A stretch of 64,000 nucleotides of DNA from Flavobacteriales bacterium (GCA_020635355.1 JACJZW010000010.1:51103-115102), one strand, 5' to 3'. Positions 7,859-16,922 are shown, counted from the stretch's first letter. The notes: a model not told the origin generated them from the sequence alone. Translations and numbers: made by a program.

Positions 7859-8750
7859 TCAATCTATCTTCAGATAGGTACAAATCATCCGGCTCAATGT
7901 GTATCAGCACGTCCTCCAATTCCGGAAGTTGCCGGAGCAGATGATCTTTAAGATTATGACCAATTTCATGTCCGTCCCGAACTGATAACGCCCCGTTCAC
8001 CACGGCGTGAAGATCCACAAAATACTTATTGCCCAACTTACGGATGAGGCACTTTTCCGTATAGATCACCCCATGCACCTCAGTTGAATATTGTCTGATT
8101 AAACCCACCAATTCATCGTGGGTGTGCTCATCCATAAATTCACTAAAAGCCGGCCTGAATATGCGATAGCTGTTGTAAAGAATAAACACAGAGGCAAACA
8201 AGGCCGCCCAATCATCCGCCGCTTCATACCCCTCCCCCATTAATACGGCAATCGTGATCCCGATAAGTGCCGTGAATGATGTGATGGCGTCACTGCGATG
8301 ATGCCATGCCTCGGCTCGCAACGCGGTACTGTTCAAATCTCTTCCTGTTTGATCCACTTTCCGATACGCAACTTCCTTCCACAGAATGATCAGCACCAAC
8401 ACACCGATGGTCCATGGCTGGGGTGGTTTATGTGGTGTTACGATGTTGTGAATGCTGTGGTAGGCAATGGTGGCAGCAGATAGCACCAAAATTAACACCA
8501 CAAAAAAGGTGATGAGCGGCTCAATTCGCCCATGTCCGTATGGATGATTATCGTCGGCAGGTTTACTGGCATATTTCAATCCGAACAGCACCAGCAACGA
8601 AGCAAACACATCCGTCATGGATTCAATGGCATCGGCTATCAGAGCATAGCTATTCCCCAACCAACCCGACACACCCTTCACCAGGGTCAACACCAAATTT
8701 CCGATTAAACTCCAGCGAGTAACCTCAATTCCTGTATTCCGCTCCGACAC
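7851..8750 (-). CDS. Cation diffusion facilitator (CDF) family transporter
   Basis: An inner-membrane divalent-cation/proton exchanger exporting Zn, Fe, Mn or related metals. It has 299 residues with the CDF plan: six transmembrane helices, then a cytoplasmic ferredoxin-like C-terminal domain (from ~210). Metal-site residues are visible in TM2 (ALIADAIESMTD) and TM5 (HHRSDAITS), and the HPYGHGR loop follows TM2. The start is GTG, preceded 5 nt upstream by TAGCTTG, a gapped match to the -7 box. It stands alone; the metal-efflux operon at the window start is not contiguous. Metal specificity cannot be assigned from sequence alone. Confidence 0.93.
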   Translation of the reverse strand: MSERNTGIEVTRWSLIGNLVLTLVKGVSGWLGNSYALIADAIESMTDVFASLLVLFGLKYASKPADDNHPYGHGRIEPLITFFVVLILVLSAATIAYHSIHNIVTPHKPPQPWTIGVLVLIILWKEVAYRKVDQTGRDLNSTALRAEAWHHRSDAITSFTALIGITIAVLMGEGYEAADDWAALFASVFILYNSYRIFRPAFSEFMDEHTHDELVGLIRQYSTEVHGVIYTEKCLIRKLGNKYFVDLHAVVNGALSVRDGHEIGHNLKDHLLRQLPELEDVLIHIEPDDLYLSEDRLNG

Positions 8751-8762
8751 GGGTGCAAGCTA

Positions 8763-8813
8763 CGATTTTGAACGAATAACGAATAATGAATAACTAAAGG
8801 CTAAAGGCTAAAA
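8763..8813. repeat. AACGAAT and ACTAAAGGCT low-complexity runs
   Basis: GAACGAATAACGAATAATG (8771-8789) runs into AACTAAAGGCTAAAGGCTAAA (8791-8811). Both are short-period families seen elsewhere (63048-63082; 26420-26480; 45200-45270). They fill the whole gap between two minus-strand genes. Confidence 0.65.
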
Positions 8814-8814
8814 T

Positions 8815-10071
8815 CTACAAATGGATCTTGGTTCCCAAGCGTAAGCCGGCCGTCCACTGATTTTGCTTGATCTGATAATCGTCCGTGAACGTGGACGTAA
8901 ATGAATATCTAAACTGAGGATTGGCGAACAACTCAATGCCATCGCTGATGTACCGTGACACCGCTACACCGGCAGCGCCTGTGATGAAATGGCGATTGAA
9001 CAACGGAAAGGTAGATCGATTTACCCAAAAATACTTATTGGTTTCGTAATCATAGGCCAGCATATCTGCATGATCCATGTACGCGTAGGATAATCCGGCC
9101 TGAACATCCAACGACATCTGTTCCTCCAGTTCAACAACCTGATAGGAAACATTCACCGGGACTTCAATCCAACCGTAATAATTGTTGAAAGGAACCTTCT
9201 GATCCGTATTGTACTCCACCATTTCCGGAGAATCAAACAGCGCATTGCAGTGAGCAAACGCCGAGGATTCGGAAGTGGCAATCTGATTGGCACTGTATTG
9301 ATCATCATCCAGCTTGATCACCTGAACACGTTCACCCATAGAAGTGTAGTACAAACCTGTTTGAACCGTCCACTTATCACTAACGTGAAAATAAAAATCG
9401 ACCCCGGAATAAAAGTTCAAAATCGGCTTATCATGTGTATTCCTGAAATCCTGGCTCTGACCGAATGTGTACGATTTTCCGTTAATCACTGTGCGGGCAG
9501 CCCTACCCAAATCGCTGTAGCGAAGATGGCGATGTGATATACTCGGGGCAAAAGAGATTCCCACAGCAAATTGGCTTCGCTTGGCATCCAGCCCAGGTGA
9601 AATCATGAATTCCTTTTGTGCCGGATCCATAACATTCCAAGCCTTGAGTGAATTATAGAAGGCTGAAGGCGACACACCTTCTACCTCAACCGGTTGAAAG
9701 GATTGTGGCACAATATCCTTAACAATCAATTCAGATTGTTGCGACATACGCGCTTCCCGAGGTTGGGTGTGAAACAAGTCACGAACGGCAGGCTGTTGTG
9801 CAGTTGTTTCAGTGGTGGATTCCAAACTTCTTGGAACAACCGGAGCAATGCGTATTTCAGATTCCGATGGGGTGTTGCTCCCTCCATTTACTGCCCACGA
9901 CCAAAGCTTACCCAGATTGAAATCGAATAGTGTGTATTCACCGTCTTTCCCGTTACTCAACTGAAAGATGATGGACGCCACACCAACCAGAATGATGGGA
10001 GAAAGAATAAGCGCGCCAATGCGGACTCGCTTACTGATCTTTTTCTGTATGATCTGCTGAGAGGTACCCAC
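8815..10071 (-). CDS. Outer-membrane beta-barrel-like protein with N-terminal membrane anchor
   Basis: The 418-residue protein has an unusual order. First comes a short basic cytoplasmic-type segment (QKKISKRVR), then one hydrophobic helix (IGALILSPIILVGVASIIF), a ~110-residue polar linker rich in S, T, Q and P, and a C-terminal domain with alternating aromatic strands typical of small Bacteroidota outer-membrane barrels (from ~165 to the terminal GTKIHL). There is no standard cleavable signal peptide. The start codon is GTG. Proteins with this layout occur in Bacteroidota, often near regulatory genes, but their function is not established. The barrel assignment rests on strand pattern only. 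Confidence 0.65.
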   Translation of the reverse strand: MGTSQQIIQKKISKRVRIGALILSPIILVGVASIIFQLSNGKDGEYTLFDFNLGKLWSWAVNGGSNTPSESEIRIAPVVPRSLESTTETTAQQPAVRDLFHTQPREARMSQQSELIVKDIVPQSFQPVEVEGVSPSAFYNSLKAWNVMDPAQKEFMISPGLDAKRSQFAVGISFAPSISHRHLRYSDLGRAARTVINGKSYTFGQSQDFRNTHDKPILNFYSGVDFYFHVSDKWTVQTGLYYTSMGERVQVIKLDDDQYSANQIATSESSAFAHCNALFDSPEMVEYNTDQKVPFNNYYGWIEVPVNVSYQVVELEEQMSLDVQAGLSYAYMDHADMLAYDYETNKYFWVNRSTFPLFNRHFITGAAGVAVSRYISDGIELFANPQFRYSFTSTFTDDYQIKQNQWTAGLRLGTKIHL

Positions 10072-10125
10072 AACCGGTTTTACAACTCACAAATGTATAT
10101 GCATATTACCCTGAAACCCCAGTGT

Positions 10126-11784
10126 TTATGGTCTTTTACCGAAATATGAGACTATCAAATAAAGGGCAATCAAGCATAATGGAAAGGTAACAAACCACGG
10201 AACACCGAAACCTGCCGGTAACGTTCCCAAAACCGTTGCGACTCCGCCAACGGTCAGTGCGTAAGGCAATTGCGTCCGAACGTGATCAATGTGATTGCAC
10301 TCAGATGCCATACTGCTGAGGATGGTGGTATCTGAAATGGGTGAACAGTGATCGCCCAATACGGCGCCAGCCAAAACAGCTGAAACGGTGTTAGCAAAAA
10401 TGCTCAGAATGACCGGGGCGTCCAATCCGGCCCGCTCGCAGATAGACCACGTAGTCACTAAAACAATTGGGTAGATGATCGACATTGTTCCCCAGCTGCT
10501 TCCGGTTGAAAAAGCCACTACCGCCGACAGAATAAACACCACGGCGGGTAAAATGGACGGACTAAATCCATCACCAATCAAGGAGGCTAAATACCTGCCT
10601 GTTTCCAATTCAGAGGTGATGGCCGACAGGGTCCAGGCCAATACCAGAATCGCGATGGCAGGTATCATTAATTTGATGCCGTCCAATGCCAGTTCAATGG
10701 TCGTGCTCAATCCGTGAACCTCTGTTACCACCGTCATCACAACAGCTACACTCACACTCAAAAACGAGGCCCAGATTAAGGCTGTATAGGGATCGGAAGC
10801 ACTGATTATACTGGATAAATTCCCAACGAATGATACAGATTCATTCCAACTAACCGTTTGTAACCCGGTGTAAATGAGGCCTGCCACCGCCCCAACCAAC
10901 AGCACACCAATGGGTAAAATGGCATTTAGGAGATATTCCTTATCATCCGGAACGGTATCTACTTCTGCAGGTTTTCCTGATCCATGATGACTCACTTCAC
11001 CAGAAATGGCTTTTCGCTCGGCTACCAACATCGGTCCAAAATCCCGCTGTTTCCAAATCAGCATGAACATAAATAGGATGGTGAGAATGGGATAAAAGGC
11101 GTACTGAAGAGACGATAGAAAGATTGAATAGGCATTGGTTAGATACATCGGACGGTTGACAATTTCCTTTAAGCCATCGTCAACATACCCCACCTCTGCC
11201 CCAATCCACGTGGTAACAAACGCAATGGCTGCAATGGGTGCCGCCGTTGAATCAACGATGTAAGCCAGTTTTTCCCGACTTACCTTATACCGATCCGTTA
11301 AGGGACGCATTGTTTTACCCACAACCAGAGTATTGGCGTAATCATCAAAGAAGATGGCAATTCCCAGCATCCAGGTTGAAAGTTGAACCGATCGTCTGGA
11401 TTTGGCTCGCGCCGATATACGTTTCACAAGCGCCATCATCCCCCCATTTCCATTGACAACCGATACGGTTGCACCGATCAGTAAGGTGAAGAGAATAACC
11501 GCTAAATGATCCTTGTCGAACAGCGATTCACTGATGTTCATGGGCACATATAGTATCGGCGTAAGCCAGCCCCCATCACCTCCATTCCACCAGATCAACA
11601 CGGTTCCCACCAAAACGCCTACCACCAGACTGGTAATCACTTCCCGCAAGATCAGCGCCAGCACAATGGTGATCAGCGGTGGCAATAAGCTGGTCCAGGA
11701 TATTAGTAAAGAGGTATTCCCGTCCTGAGCCAAAGCAGAAAACGAAAGTGTAAGAAGGGTAAATAAGACAGCCATTCGCCTCAT
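10126..11784 (-). CDS. Na+/H+ antiporter NhaC family protein
   Basis: A 552-residue polytopic inner-membrane protein of the NhaC superfamily, which exchanges sodium (or an organic substrate) for protons. At least ten hydrophobic segments are visible. The family signature lies near residues 455-485 with GDHCSPISDTTILSS. The sequence DDYANTLVVG near 145 and STAAPIAAIAFVTTWIG near 180 are also typical. An N-terminal segment ending in SALAQ looks like a cleavable signal peptide, which is seen in some Bacteroidota members. It stands 53 bp from the barrel gene and 28 bp after the glycosyltransferase gene on the same strand, so co-transcription is possible. Confidence 0.92.
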   Translation of the reverse strand: MRRMAVLFTLLTLSFSALAQDGNTSLLISWTSLLPPLITIVLALILREVITSLVVGVLVGTVLIWWNGGDGGWLTPILYVPMNISESLFDKDHLAVILFTLLIGATVSVVNGNGGMMALVKRISARAKSRRSVQLSTWMLGIAIFFDDYANTLVVGKTMRPLTDRYKVSREKLAYIVDSTAAPIAAIAFVTTWIGAEVGYVDDGLKEIVNRPMYLTNAYSIFLSSLQYAFYPILTILFMFMLIWKQRDFGPMLVAERKAISGEVSHHGSGKPAEVDTVPDDKEYLLNAILPIGVLLVGAVAGLIYTGLQTVSWNESVSFVGNLSSIISASDPYTALIWASFLSVSVAVVMTVVTEVHGLSTTIELALDGIKLMIPAIAILVLAWTLSAITSELETGRYLASLIGDGFSPSILPAVVFILSAVVAFSTGSSWGTMSIIYPIVLVTTWSICERAGLDAPVILSIFANTVSAVLAGAVLGDHCSPISDTTILSSMASECNHIDHVRTQLPYALTVGGVATVLGTLPAGFGVPWFVTFPLCLIALYLIVSYFGKRP

Positions 11785-11811
11785 GGCGGTGAAATTACGA
11801 AAAGGGTTGGA

Positions 11812-12999
11812 TTAACCGTTTTCCGCCACCTGTTCAAAATAGTGTTCCAGTTGACGCGTGATTCCATCCCAACTAAATCGGTTTCGGGCCAACTCCAATC
11901 CCTTCTGGCCTACTTCCCGGCGTTTGGTTTCCGAACCCAATAATTCCAGCACCGATTGCACAAATTGTTGGTCGTTGGGTGCATAAAGCACGCCTTCGCC
12001 TGATTCAATCTCCAAACCGGCAAAACCTATTTGCGTGCATACCACCGGAACACCCATGGCCATGGCTTCCAGCACTTTATTTTGCGTTCCGGCACCAAAA
12101 CGAAGCGGTGCAATCACCACATCGGCCTGGGCGTACATCTCCGAGATATCTTCCACAAAACCCGTGATTACCACGGCTTCGGAAGCCAGGTCCCGAACTT
12201 CCTTCACCGGACGTTGTCCGGCAATGATCAATTTAACCGTTGGATACTTGGCACGAATTGGGTCGAACAGGTGTTGGACAAAATACGTAACGGCATCTAC
12301 GTTCGGTGCGTAATCCATGTTACCGGTGAACAACAGCGTTTGGTTTCGCGAATAATCATGCCCCGTGAACTGAAATGTTTCGAGATCCACCCCGTTTCGC
12401 AACAATTCGATATCCGCTTTCTTATGGAGATTTCGCATGTGATCCCGATCCTCCACAGAACAAACCAGTCCCAGATCAAACTCCGTAACGATGCGCTCAT
12501 AGCGAACCACCCTGCCCGATTCAATGGCATCGAACAATCGATTAATCAACGGTCGTTTTACGGTTTTCCGCCGCTCCCAATACAGGGAATAGGCATCCGG
12601 TAGATCTAGAATACGCGGACACGATCGCACATTTACCGTGTATTGAGCCATCCGCAAATGCTGTGTGTGGATTACATCGATATCGTGACTTTCGACAAAA
12701 TTTTGCACCACCTGTTGCATCTTTCTGCTCCGGAAATAGGCAATCTGAAATGGCGTAGAATAGAAGAAATTCAATGCACTGTTCACCCAGGATCTCCATA
12801 CCGGCTGATGAACGAGGTGAACCTCTTTAAAAATGGATTCCAGGTCAGTCTGATACGTCATCTCTGACGGATGCTCCGTAAAAGCGATGAGATACAACTC
12901 GTGATGCTCCGCCAACCTTCTTGTTAGGTTGTAAATCTTCAGTTTATCCCCGCGGTGAGGCGGAAACGGAATCCGGTTGGCGAGGAAGAGGATTTTCAA
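11812..12999 (-). CDS. GT4-type glycosyltransferase (TIGR03087-like sugar transferase)
   Basis: A 395-residue cytoplasmic or peripheral glycosyltransferase with GT-B fold. The N-terminus (ILFLANRIPFPPHRGDK) matches the family first described with exosortase loci. The C-terminal nucleotide-sugar domain has VVIAPLRFGAGTQNKVLEAMAMGVPVV, where the E of the EX7E-type motif is visible. It probably adds a sugar to a surface polysaccharide or glycolipid. No exosortase or other polysaccharide gene is adjacent, so the pathway is unknown. The start codon is TTG, 5 nt after a TAAATTCG box; no in-frame ATG nearby would keep the beta-strand start. Confidence 0.88.
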   Translation of the reverse strand: MKILFLANRIPFPPHRGDKLKIYNLTRRLAEHHELYLIAFTEHPSEMTYQTDLESIFKEVHLVHQPVWRSWVNSALNFFYSTPFQIAYFRSRKMQQVVQNFVESHDIDVIHTQHLRMAQYTVNVRSCPRILDLPDAYSLYWERRKTVKRPLINRLFDAIESGRVVRYERIVTEFDLGLVCSVEDRDHMRNLHKKADIELLRNGVDLETFQFTGHDYSRNQTLLFTGNMDYAPNVDAVTYFVQHLFDPIRAKYPTVKLIIAGQRPVKEVRDLASEAVVITGFVEDISEMYAQADVVIAPLRFGAGTQNKVLEAMAMGVPVVCTQIGFAGLEIESGEGVLYAPNDQQFVQSVLELLGSETKRREVGQKGLELARNRFSWDGITRQLEHYFEQVAENG

Positions 13000-13004
13000 G
13001 GGAA

Positions 13005-13012
13005 CGAATTTA
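13005..13012 (-). promoter_or_regulatory. -7 promoter box of the glycosyltransferase (TAAATTCG)
   Basis: Seven of eight positions match TAnnTTTG and it ends 5 nt before the TTG start. This spacing supports the TTG as the true start of a leaderless mRNA. Confidence 0.5.
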
Positions 13013-13127
13013 CATACTCACATTGAGTTGAAGCAGTTGGACTTGAACAAGATTTAATCTTTAATGATGATTGTCTTGCCATGATCAGTTCGGCTATGGT
13101 CTAAAATCTAAGCACTAAGTGTTCGTC

Positions 13128-13499
13128 TCAACCCCCAAGAACGGTCTGATCATGCCTTGATTTTAGAGTTTTAATAGACTTAACCAAAATACTGATGACC
13201 TTACCAACTCTTTTTTGAATTGATATCGATGTTTCGGAATCTATCATACCGCTGCCGAGCAAAAGTTCGAGCCAATAATTGGTTTCATTTGCCTCTTTTA
13301 AGGCGATGTGGTATTTGTGAATGAAGTCTTTTCTGCTTTCTGCGAACTTTGCTTCCGAAATCAATGCACCAATTGAAGTTCCACTTCGTATAAGTTGCTT
13401 GCTAAGAATGAACTCCTTCTTATCTTGAAGTAAGGCACCGATCTTTAAGATTTCCAGTGCGAGTTTCAATGTCTCTCTCTGTAGTGTTGTTTTTTCCAT
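13128..13499 (-). CDS. Four-helix bundle protein (23S rRNA IVS-protein family)
   Basis: A 123-residue, fully helical protein of the family first found encoded in intervening sequences of 23S rRNA. Diagnostic stretches are LIRSGTSIGALISEAKFAESRKDFIHKYHIALKEANETNYWL. Members form pentameric four-helix bundles; their cellular role is not established. Here it stands alone between non-coding spacers, with no rRNA nearby. The ATG at 13499 (MEKTTLQ) is preferred over a TTG two codons upstream. Confidence 0.9.
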   Translation of the reverse strand: MEKTTLQRETLKLALEILKIGALLQDKKEFILSKQLIRSGTSIGALISEAKFAESRKDFIHKYHIALKEANETNYWLELLLGSGMIDSETSISIQKRVGKVISILVKSIKTLKSRHDQTVLGG

Positions 13500-13759
13500 G
13501 TACAAATGATCATTCCTGATCTTATTGTCCTGCTAAACTTATATTCAACTTTATTGAACGAGTACAATCCTGTTCCCAACGCATCAATTGGTTTAGGAAG
13601 GAGTGAGCCAGAAATAGTGGAATCTTGCGCACCTCTATTTCAAAACATACTTGATTGATCCAGAATGAGCTTAGATCTTAGATTTTAGATTTTACCCCAT
13701 CAATCTTTCTAGGCCCCACCAAAACAACCTACTTAACGAGATGTTATGGATTAACAAGA

Positions 13760-13767
13760 TAAATTTG
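13760..13767 (+). promoter_or_regulatory. -7 promoter box of ribBA (TAAATTTG)
   Basis: A perfect TAnnTTTG match ends 4 nt before the ribBA ATG. The upstream spacer 13506-13759 contains a TTAGATTTTAG-type run (13670-13694) and no other recognised signal. No FMN riboswitch-like structure can fit between promoter and start codon. Confidence 0.7.
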
Positions 13768-13771
13768 CACC

Positions 13772-14977
13772 ATGACTGAGTTCAAGCTGAACACCATTGA
13801 AGAGGCGATAGACGATATTCGTCAGGGGAAGATGATCATCGTGGTAGATGATGAGGATCGGGAGAATGAAGGCGACTTTGTGGCTGCTGCCCGATGCATG
13901 ACACCCGAAATGGTCAATTTCATGGCACGGGAAGGTCGCGGTTTGATTTGCGTTCCACTTCCCGAAGAACGATGCGAAGAACTTGGCCTGGAACTCATGG
14001 TGGGTCGAAATACGGCCCAATTTGAAACACCTTTTACTGTTTCGGTTGATTTGATCAGTGACGATACCACCACGGGTATATCGGCTGCCGATCGTGCCAA
14101 AACCATTCAGGCACTGGTTGATCCCAATACACCTCCCGAGGTGCTGGGAAAACCGGGTCATATATTCCCGTTGAAAGCCAAAACAAATGGTGTTTTACGC
14201 CGAGCAGGACATACGGAAGCGGCCATCGATTTAGCCCGAATGGCGGGTTTTGAACCCGCAGGATGCATCGTTGAAATCATGAATGAAGACGGTACGATGG
14301 CCCGTTTGCCAGACCTGGTGAAGGTGGCGGAACGGTTTGACATGAAGATCATTTCAATCGCGGATTTGATCAAATACCGATTGGATAAGGAAAGTCTGAT
14401 TACCAAAGAGCTGGATGTTCAAATGCCAACGGCCTATGGTGATTTCACCTTACACGCCTTTAAACAAAAAAGCACCGGACAGGATCACCTCGCTTTAAGC
14501 AAAGGCAGCTGGAATGAAGAGGATGAAATTCTCGTACGCGTGCATTCTTCTTGCCTCACTGGCGACATTTTTGGCTCGTGTCGATGTGATTGTGGAGAGC
14601 AATTGCACAAGGCCATGGAAAAGATTGAACAGGAAGGTCGCGGCGTGATTGTATACATGAATCAGGAAGGCCGTGGAATAGGCTTGCTGAACAAACTAAG
14701 AGCATACAAACTTCAGGAACAGGGTTTGGATACCGTTGAAGCCAATGTTGAGTTAGGATTCAAAGGCGATGAACGCGACTACGGTGTGGGAGCTCAGATT
14801 ATTCGTGATCTCGGCGTTCGAAAAATCAGGCTGATGAGCAACAATCCCAAGAAACGCTCTGGTTTGATTGGATACGGACTCGAGATTGTTGACACCGTGC
14901 CGTTAAAAGTAAAACCCAATCCACACAACCTCTCTTACCTGACTACCAAGAAGGAGAAGATGGGGCATGAGTTGTAG
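13772..14977 (+). CDS. ribBA: Bifunctional 3,4-dihydroxy-2-butanone-4-phosphate synthase / GTP cyclohydrolase II
   Basis: Catalyses the two entry reactions of riboflavin synthesis: ribulose 5-phosphate to dihydroxybutanone phosphate plus formate, and GTP to diaminohydroxyribosylaminopyrimidinone phosphate plus formate. The 401 residues have both domains intact. The N-terminal RibB domain (1-~200) carries DDEDRENEGD and the phosphate-binding RRAGHTEAA. The C-terminal RibA domain (~210-400) has the zinc ligands in SCLTGDIFGSCRCDCG and the catalytic GRGIGLLNKLRAY. It is first in a three-gene operon with rnhA (3-bp gap) and a GNAT gene. The rest of the rib pathway is outside the window. Confidence 0.97.
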   Translation: MTEFKLNTIEEAIDDIRQGKMIIVVDDEDRENEGDFVAAARCMTPEMVNFMAREGRGLICVPLPEERCEELGLELMVGRNTAQFETPFTVSVDLISDDTTTGISAADRAKTIQALVDPNTPPEVLGKPGHIFPLKAKTNGVLRRAGHTEAAIDLARMAGFEPAGCIVEIMNEDGTMARLPDLVKVAERFDMKIISIADLIKYRLDKESLITKELDVQMPTAYGDFTLHAFKQKSTGQDHLALSKGSWNEEDEILVRVHSSCLTGDIFGSCRCDCGEQLHKAMEKIEQEGRGVIVYMNQEGRGIGLLNKLRAYKLQEQGLDTVEANVELGFKGDERDYGVGAQIIRDLGVRKIRLMSNNPKKRSGLIGYGLEIVDTVPLKVKPNPHNLSYLTTKKEKMGHEL

Positions 14978-14980
14978 ATC

Positions 14981-15451
14981 ATGACCTTCTCCCCCCACGT
15001 CATTGTGTACACCGATGGTGCCTCAACGGGTAATCCAGGTCCGGGCGGTTACGGCGTCGTACTCCAATCAGCCAAACACCGGAAGGAACTTTCTGAAGGT
15101 TTTCGAATGACCACCAACAATCGCATGGAACTGTTAGCCGTGATTGTAGCACTGGAAGCACTCAAAAAGCCCAAATTAAACGTGTTGATCTATTCCGACT
15201 CCAAATACGTCGTTGATGCGGTAGAGAAAAAGTGGGTGCTTGGTTGGGAGAAAAAAAACTTTGAAAAAAAGGCAAACCCTGATTTATGGCGTCGATTTCT
15301 GAGGGTTTATCGCCAGCAGAACGTCTTGTTCAAGTGGGTAAAAGGTCATGCAGGAATACCTGAGAACGAACGCTGTGATGAACTGGCAACCACTGCTGCT
15401 AAAACGCCACCTTTATCTATTGACCGAGGTTATGAAGAACTCCCTAGGTAA
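14981..15451 (+). CDS. rnhA: Ribonuclease HI
   Basis: Degrades the RNA strand of RNA-DNA hybrids, such as primers and R-loops. The 156-residue length is standard. The four catalytic acidic residues are visible: Asp12 in YTDGASTGNPGPGGYG, Glu in NNRMELLAV, Asp in YSDSKYVV and Asp in NERCDELA. The histidine loop KGHAGIPENE is also present. The ATG lies 3 bp after the ribBA stop, and the end overlaps the next gene by 20 bp, so translation is likely coupled. Confidence 0.96.
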   Translation: MTFSPHVIVYTDGASTGNPGPGGYGVVLQSAKHRKELSEGFRMTTNNRMELLAVIVALEALKKPKLNVLIYSDSKYVVDAVEKKWVLGWEKKNFEKKANPDLWRRFLRVYRQQNVLFKWVKGHAGIPENERCDELATTAAKTPPLSIDRGYEELPR

Positions 15452-15902
15452 GCCTGAAATCACCATTCGTAAGGGCATAAAATCAGACCTTCCGGTCATT
15501 CATCAGCTTATTGTAGAGTTGGCCATTTTTGAACGTGAACCAAATGCCGTTTCCAACACCATTGAACGTATGGAACGGGAAGGATTTGGCAACCAACCTG
15601 CCTTTGAATTCTTTGTGGCTGAGGTGGAGAACAAGGTTGTTGGATTATCGCTCTATTACTACCGTTACAGCACCTGGAAAGGACGTTGTCTTTATTTGGA
15701 GGACCTCATTGTGACCGAGAATATGCGAGGATTGGGAATCGGAAAACTATTGTTTGATCGCACCGTGCAACACGGTAAGGATCAGAAATGCTCCCGAATG
15801 AATTGGCAGGTGCTCGATTGGAACACGGATGCCATCCGATTCTACGAACGCTACCACGCCGATTTTGATGGCGGTTGGTTGAATGGTTCTATCGAACTGT
15901 AG
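15432..15902 (+). CDS. GNAT family N-acetyltransferase
   Basis: A 156-residue acetyl-CoA-dependent acetyltransferase. The GNAT fold is shown by LEDLIVTENMRGLGIGKLLF, with the RGLGIG pyrophosphate loop, and by the C-terminal NWQVLDWNTDAIRFYER strand-helix. This variant resembles the diamine (spermidine/spermine-type) N-acetyltransferase subgroup, but the substrate is not determined. The ATG at 15432 starts at a natural domain boundary and overlaps rnhA by 20 bp. An upstream in-frame ATG at 15348 would add 28 residues that only shadow the rnhA frame. Last gene of the ribBA operon. Confidence 0.88.
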   Translation: MKNSLGKPEITIRKGIKSDLPVIHQLIVELAIFEREPNAVSNTIERMEREGFGNQPAFEFFVAEVENKVVGLSLYYYRYSTWKGRCLYLEDLIVTENMRGLGIGKLLFDRTVQHGKDQKCSRMNWQVLDWNTDAIRFYERYHADFDGGWLNGSIEL

Positions 15903-15972
15903 TTCGGGGAATGAGGAATCGGGAATGAGGAATCGGGAATGAGGGATGGGGAATGAGGAATCAGGGATGAGT
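15903..15972. repeat. GGGAATGAGGAATC low-complexity run
   Basis: Starts at the GNAT stop codon. About nine units alternate GGAATGAG and GAATCGGG, mixing two short-period families that occur separately elsewhere. Confidence 0.7.
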
Positions 15973-15989
15973 TTTAGACTTAGACGACT

Positions 15990-16750
15990 ACTCATAAATT
16001 AAATCGTTTTCATTCCAGCGATATCTTGTTTCCAGGTAAAGCACGGGTAAAACAATGCCCACCGATCAACCTATTTACTCAACGTTTACAACCGATTGAG
16101 AAAAAAATGGTAGGGACGCAGTTGCCCCTTCCCCACTGAAAGATAACCATACCACCCCGGATGTCCGGCATCGTTCAGTAAACCTCACTCACGTTGGGTT
16201 ATTTCTTGGGATGAGGGAAGGTGAATGGGTAATCAGGCTGGTGCGCCTTAATTCGGGAACATCAGTAGTTCCAATCAGGAACGAGATCGAAAAGTGGTTT
16301 TCGGTAAAATATTGCACACCGTTGAGCATATTTCCCCAACGTTTAGCACCAATTCAGAAAAAAATCGTAGGGACGCAGTTGCCCCTTCCCCACTGAAAGA
16401 TAACCATACTACCCCGGATGTCCGGCATCGTTCAGTAAACCTCACTCACGTTGGGTTATTTCTTGGGATGAGGGAAAGGGAATGGGTAATCAGGTTGGTG
16501 TGCCTTAATTCGGGATCATCAGTAGTTCCAATGAGGAACGAGATCGAAAAGTGGTTTTCGGCAAAATAATGCACACCGTTGAGCATATTTCCCCAACGTT
16601 TGCCACCGATTCAGAAAAAAATCGTAGGGACACATCCACCCCTACCCCAATGAAAGTTATTCATTCCGCTCCATACTTCTCCTATCGCTTGGTGAATACG
16701 CTAGACGTTGGGTGATTTTTTCAGGGATCAGGGAAGGGGAATGGGGTATG
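15990..16750 (+). repeat. Tandem array of the 257-bp intergenic repeat
   Basis: Anchor TAGGGACGCA/TAGGGACACA occurs at 16111, 16368 and 16625, giving an exact 257-bp period twice. Units 1 and 2 are nearly identical from the anchor to the GAGATCGAAAAGTGGTTTTC block. The left edge (16000-16100) is a diverged partial copy. The right edge (16625-16715) matches the solitary copy at 6.9-7.0 kb better than its own neighbours. Short plus-strand frames run through the array but are not supported as genes. The region 15973-16973 holds no gene. Confidence 0.85.
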
Positions 16751-16789
16751 AGGCTGTCTTCTCGGATGGTTGGTAGCACCACATTTTTA

Positions 16790-16840
16790 TAGAAAAATAG
16801 AGGAATAGAGGTTTAGAGGATTAGGGAAATAGAGAACTCG
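16790..16840. repeat. AATAGAGG low-complexity run
   Basis: Degenerate units of AATAGAGG, TTAGAGG and TTAGGG at 16793-16836 belong to the AGGACTAG/AATAGAGG family. Confidence 0.6.
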
Positions 16841-16922
16841 GTAAAAGGTGGAATTGTCCTTCAATCATACAATGATTTCAAACCTAAGTCCCAAGTTAAT
16901 TGGTCAGCTAATCAACCAGCAT

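Noticed and set aside
13506..13771. FMN riboswitch upstream of ribBA
   Set aside because: The promoter box ends 4 nt before the start codon, so no leader exists to hold one, and no conserved FMN-aptamer pattern was seen.
16211..16569. Overlapping short open frames in the 257-bp array, similar to the 85-codon frame at 6767-7024
   Set aside because: Substitutions between copies are not concentrated at third codon positions, there is no promoter or start context, and frames merge units. They are read-through of a non-coding repeat.
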